Assembly: GCA_964591455.1 (NCBI GenBank)
Contig: CAZQDZ010000011.1
Span: 51,573 to 115,572, forward strand
Length of the DNA stretch: 64,000 bases
DNA from: RFSX01 sp964591455
GTDB taxonomy: Bacteria; Bacteroidota; Bacteroidia; Chitinophagales; Saprospiraceae
Direction of reading: 5' to 3'
Positions 63,904 through 64,000 of this stretch are shown here, in pieces; positions within the stretch are counted from its first letter, which is position 1; every line of letters starts with the position of its first letter. A program made the translations under genes and the position numbers. The notes below the pieces were generated by a model. That model saw nothing but the letters and a program-made list of their open reading frames with translations, was not told the DNA's origin and ran no database searches.

Positions 63904-64000
63904 CAGAGACATTTATCATTTCTTTAAGAGATTCTTTATTTATTTGTTACATATACCTTAGATAATCTATGAGCGGCTAACGGGAAGTAATTAATACTCA

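Overview
The window reads as an AT-rich chromosomal segment of a member of the Bacteroidota, most likely a gliding or surface-protein-rich lineage such as the Saprospiria or Cytophagia. This is an inference from gene content. It has five proteins with C-terminal type IX secretion (T9SS) sorting domains, a PorP/SprF-family outer-membrane protein, GSCFA, GLPGLI and bactofilin-AtpZ genes, SprB repeats, CRTAC1-type FG-GAP/UnbV lipoproteins, two TonB-type outer-membrane receptors and a DUF4856-imelysin-HTTM-TonB cluster. No tRNA, rRNA, insertion sequence or CRISPR array was recognised.

Layout. 1-11 kb: the end of an NHL-type propeller gene, then three large paralogous FG-GAP/UnbV lipoproteins; two are tandem on the minus strand and share a copied leader, one is divergent. 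11-15 kb: bioY, a DUF21/CBS membrane protein, a DUF1015 protein and an amidohydrolase on the plus strand, then GSCFA on the minus strand. 16-18.4 kb: a PorP/SprF protein, bactofilin, and the head of an ATP-synthase operon (atpZ plus a small membrane protein) that stops before atpB. 18.4-26.9 kb, minus strand: GLPGLI plus an outer-membrane receptor, a T9SS cargo protein with MopE-like calcium or metal motifs, and trhO. 26.9-28.2 kb: a gene-free stretch packed with hairpins, degenerate repeats and a candidate structured RNA. 28.2-32.2 kb: mlaF-mlaE, a membrane methyltransferase-like protein, an SDR, DUF429 and a small HTH regulator. 32.2-41 kb: a T9SS cargo island with a Cys-rich lipoprotein and an M43-like metalloprotease carrying CPPG repeats. 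41.2-44.1 kb: an ECF sigma factor, anti-sigma-like protein and beta-barrel operon, then a small lipoprotein. 44.1-46.4 kb: a pair of about 99 bp direct repeats followed by an intact hipBA-like module with two palindromic operators. 46.6-51.2 kb: three paralogous secreted amidohydrolases in one operon. 51.3-57.1 kb: a 1911-residue SprB-repeat T9SS protein. 57.5-63.9 kb: the DUF4856-imelysin-HTTM-TonB receptor cluster, probably for metal or metal-complex uptake.

Most of the content is cell-envelope biology: surface cargo sent through T9SS, outer-membrane lipoproteins, receptors and periplasmic hydrolases. The least explained items are the candidate RNA at 27616-27752 and the repeats around it, the FG-GAP lipoprotein family with its shared leader and a common Cys motif, the CPPG repeat tract, and the 99 bp repeats with orphan terminator hairpins upstream of hipBA. 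All hairpins, alignments and family calls were read by eye; no search or folding program was run.
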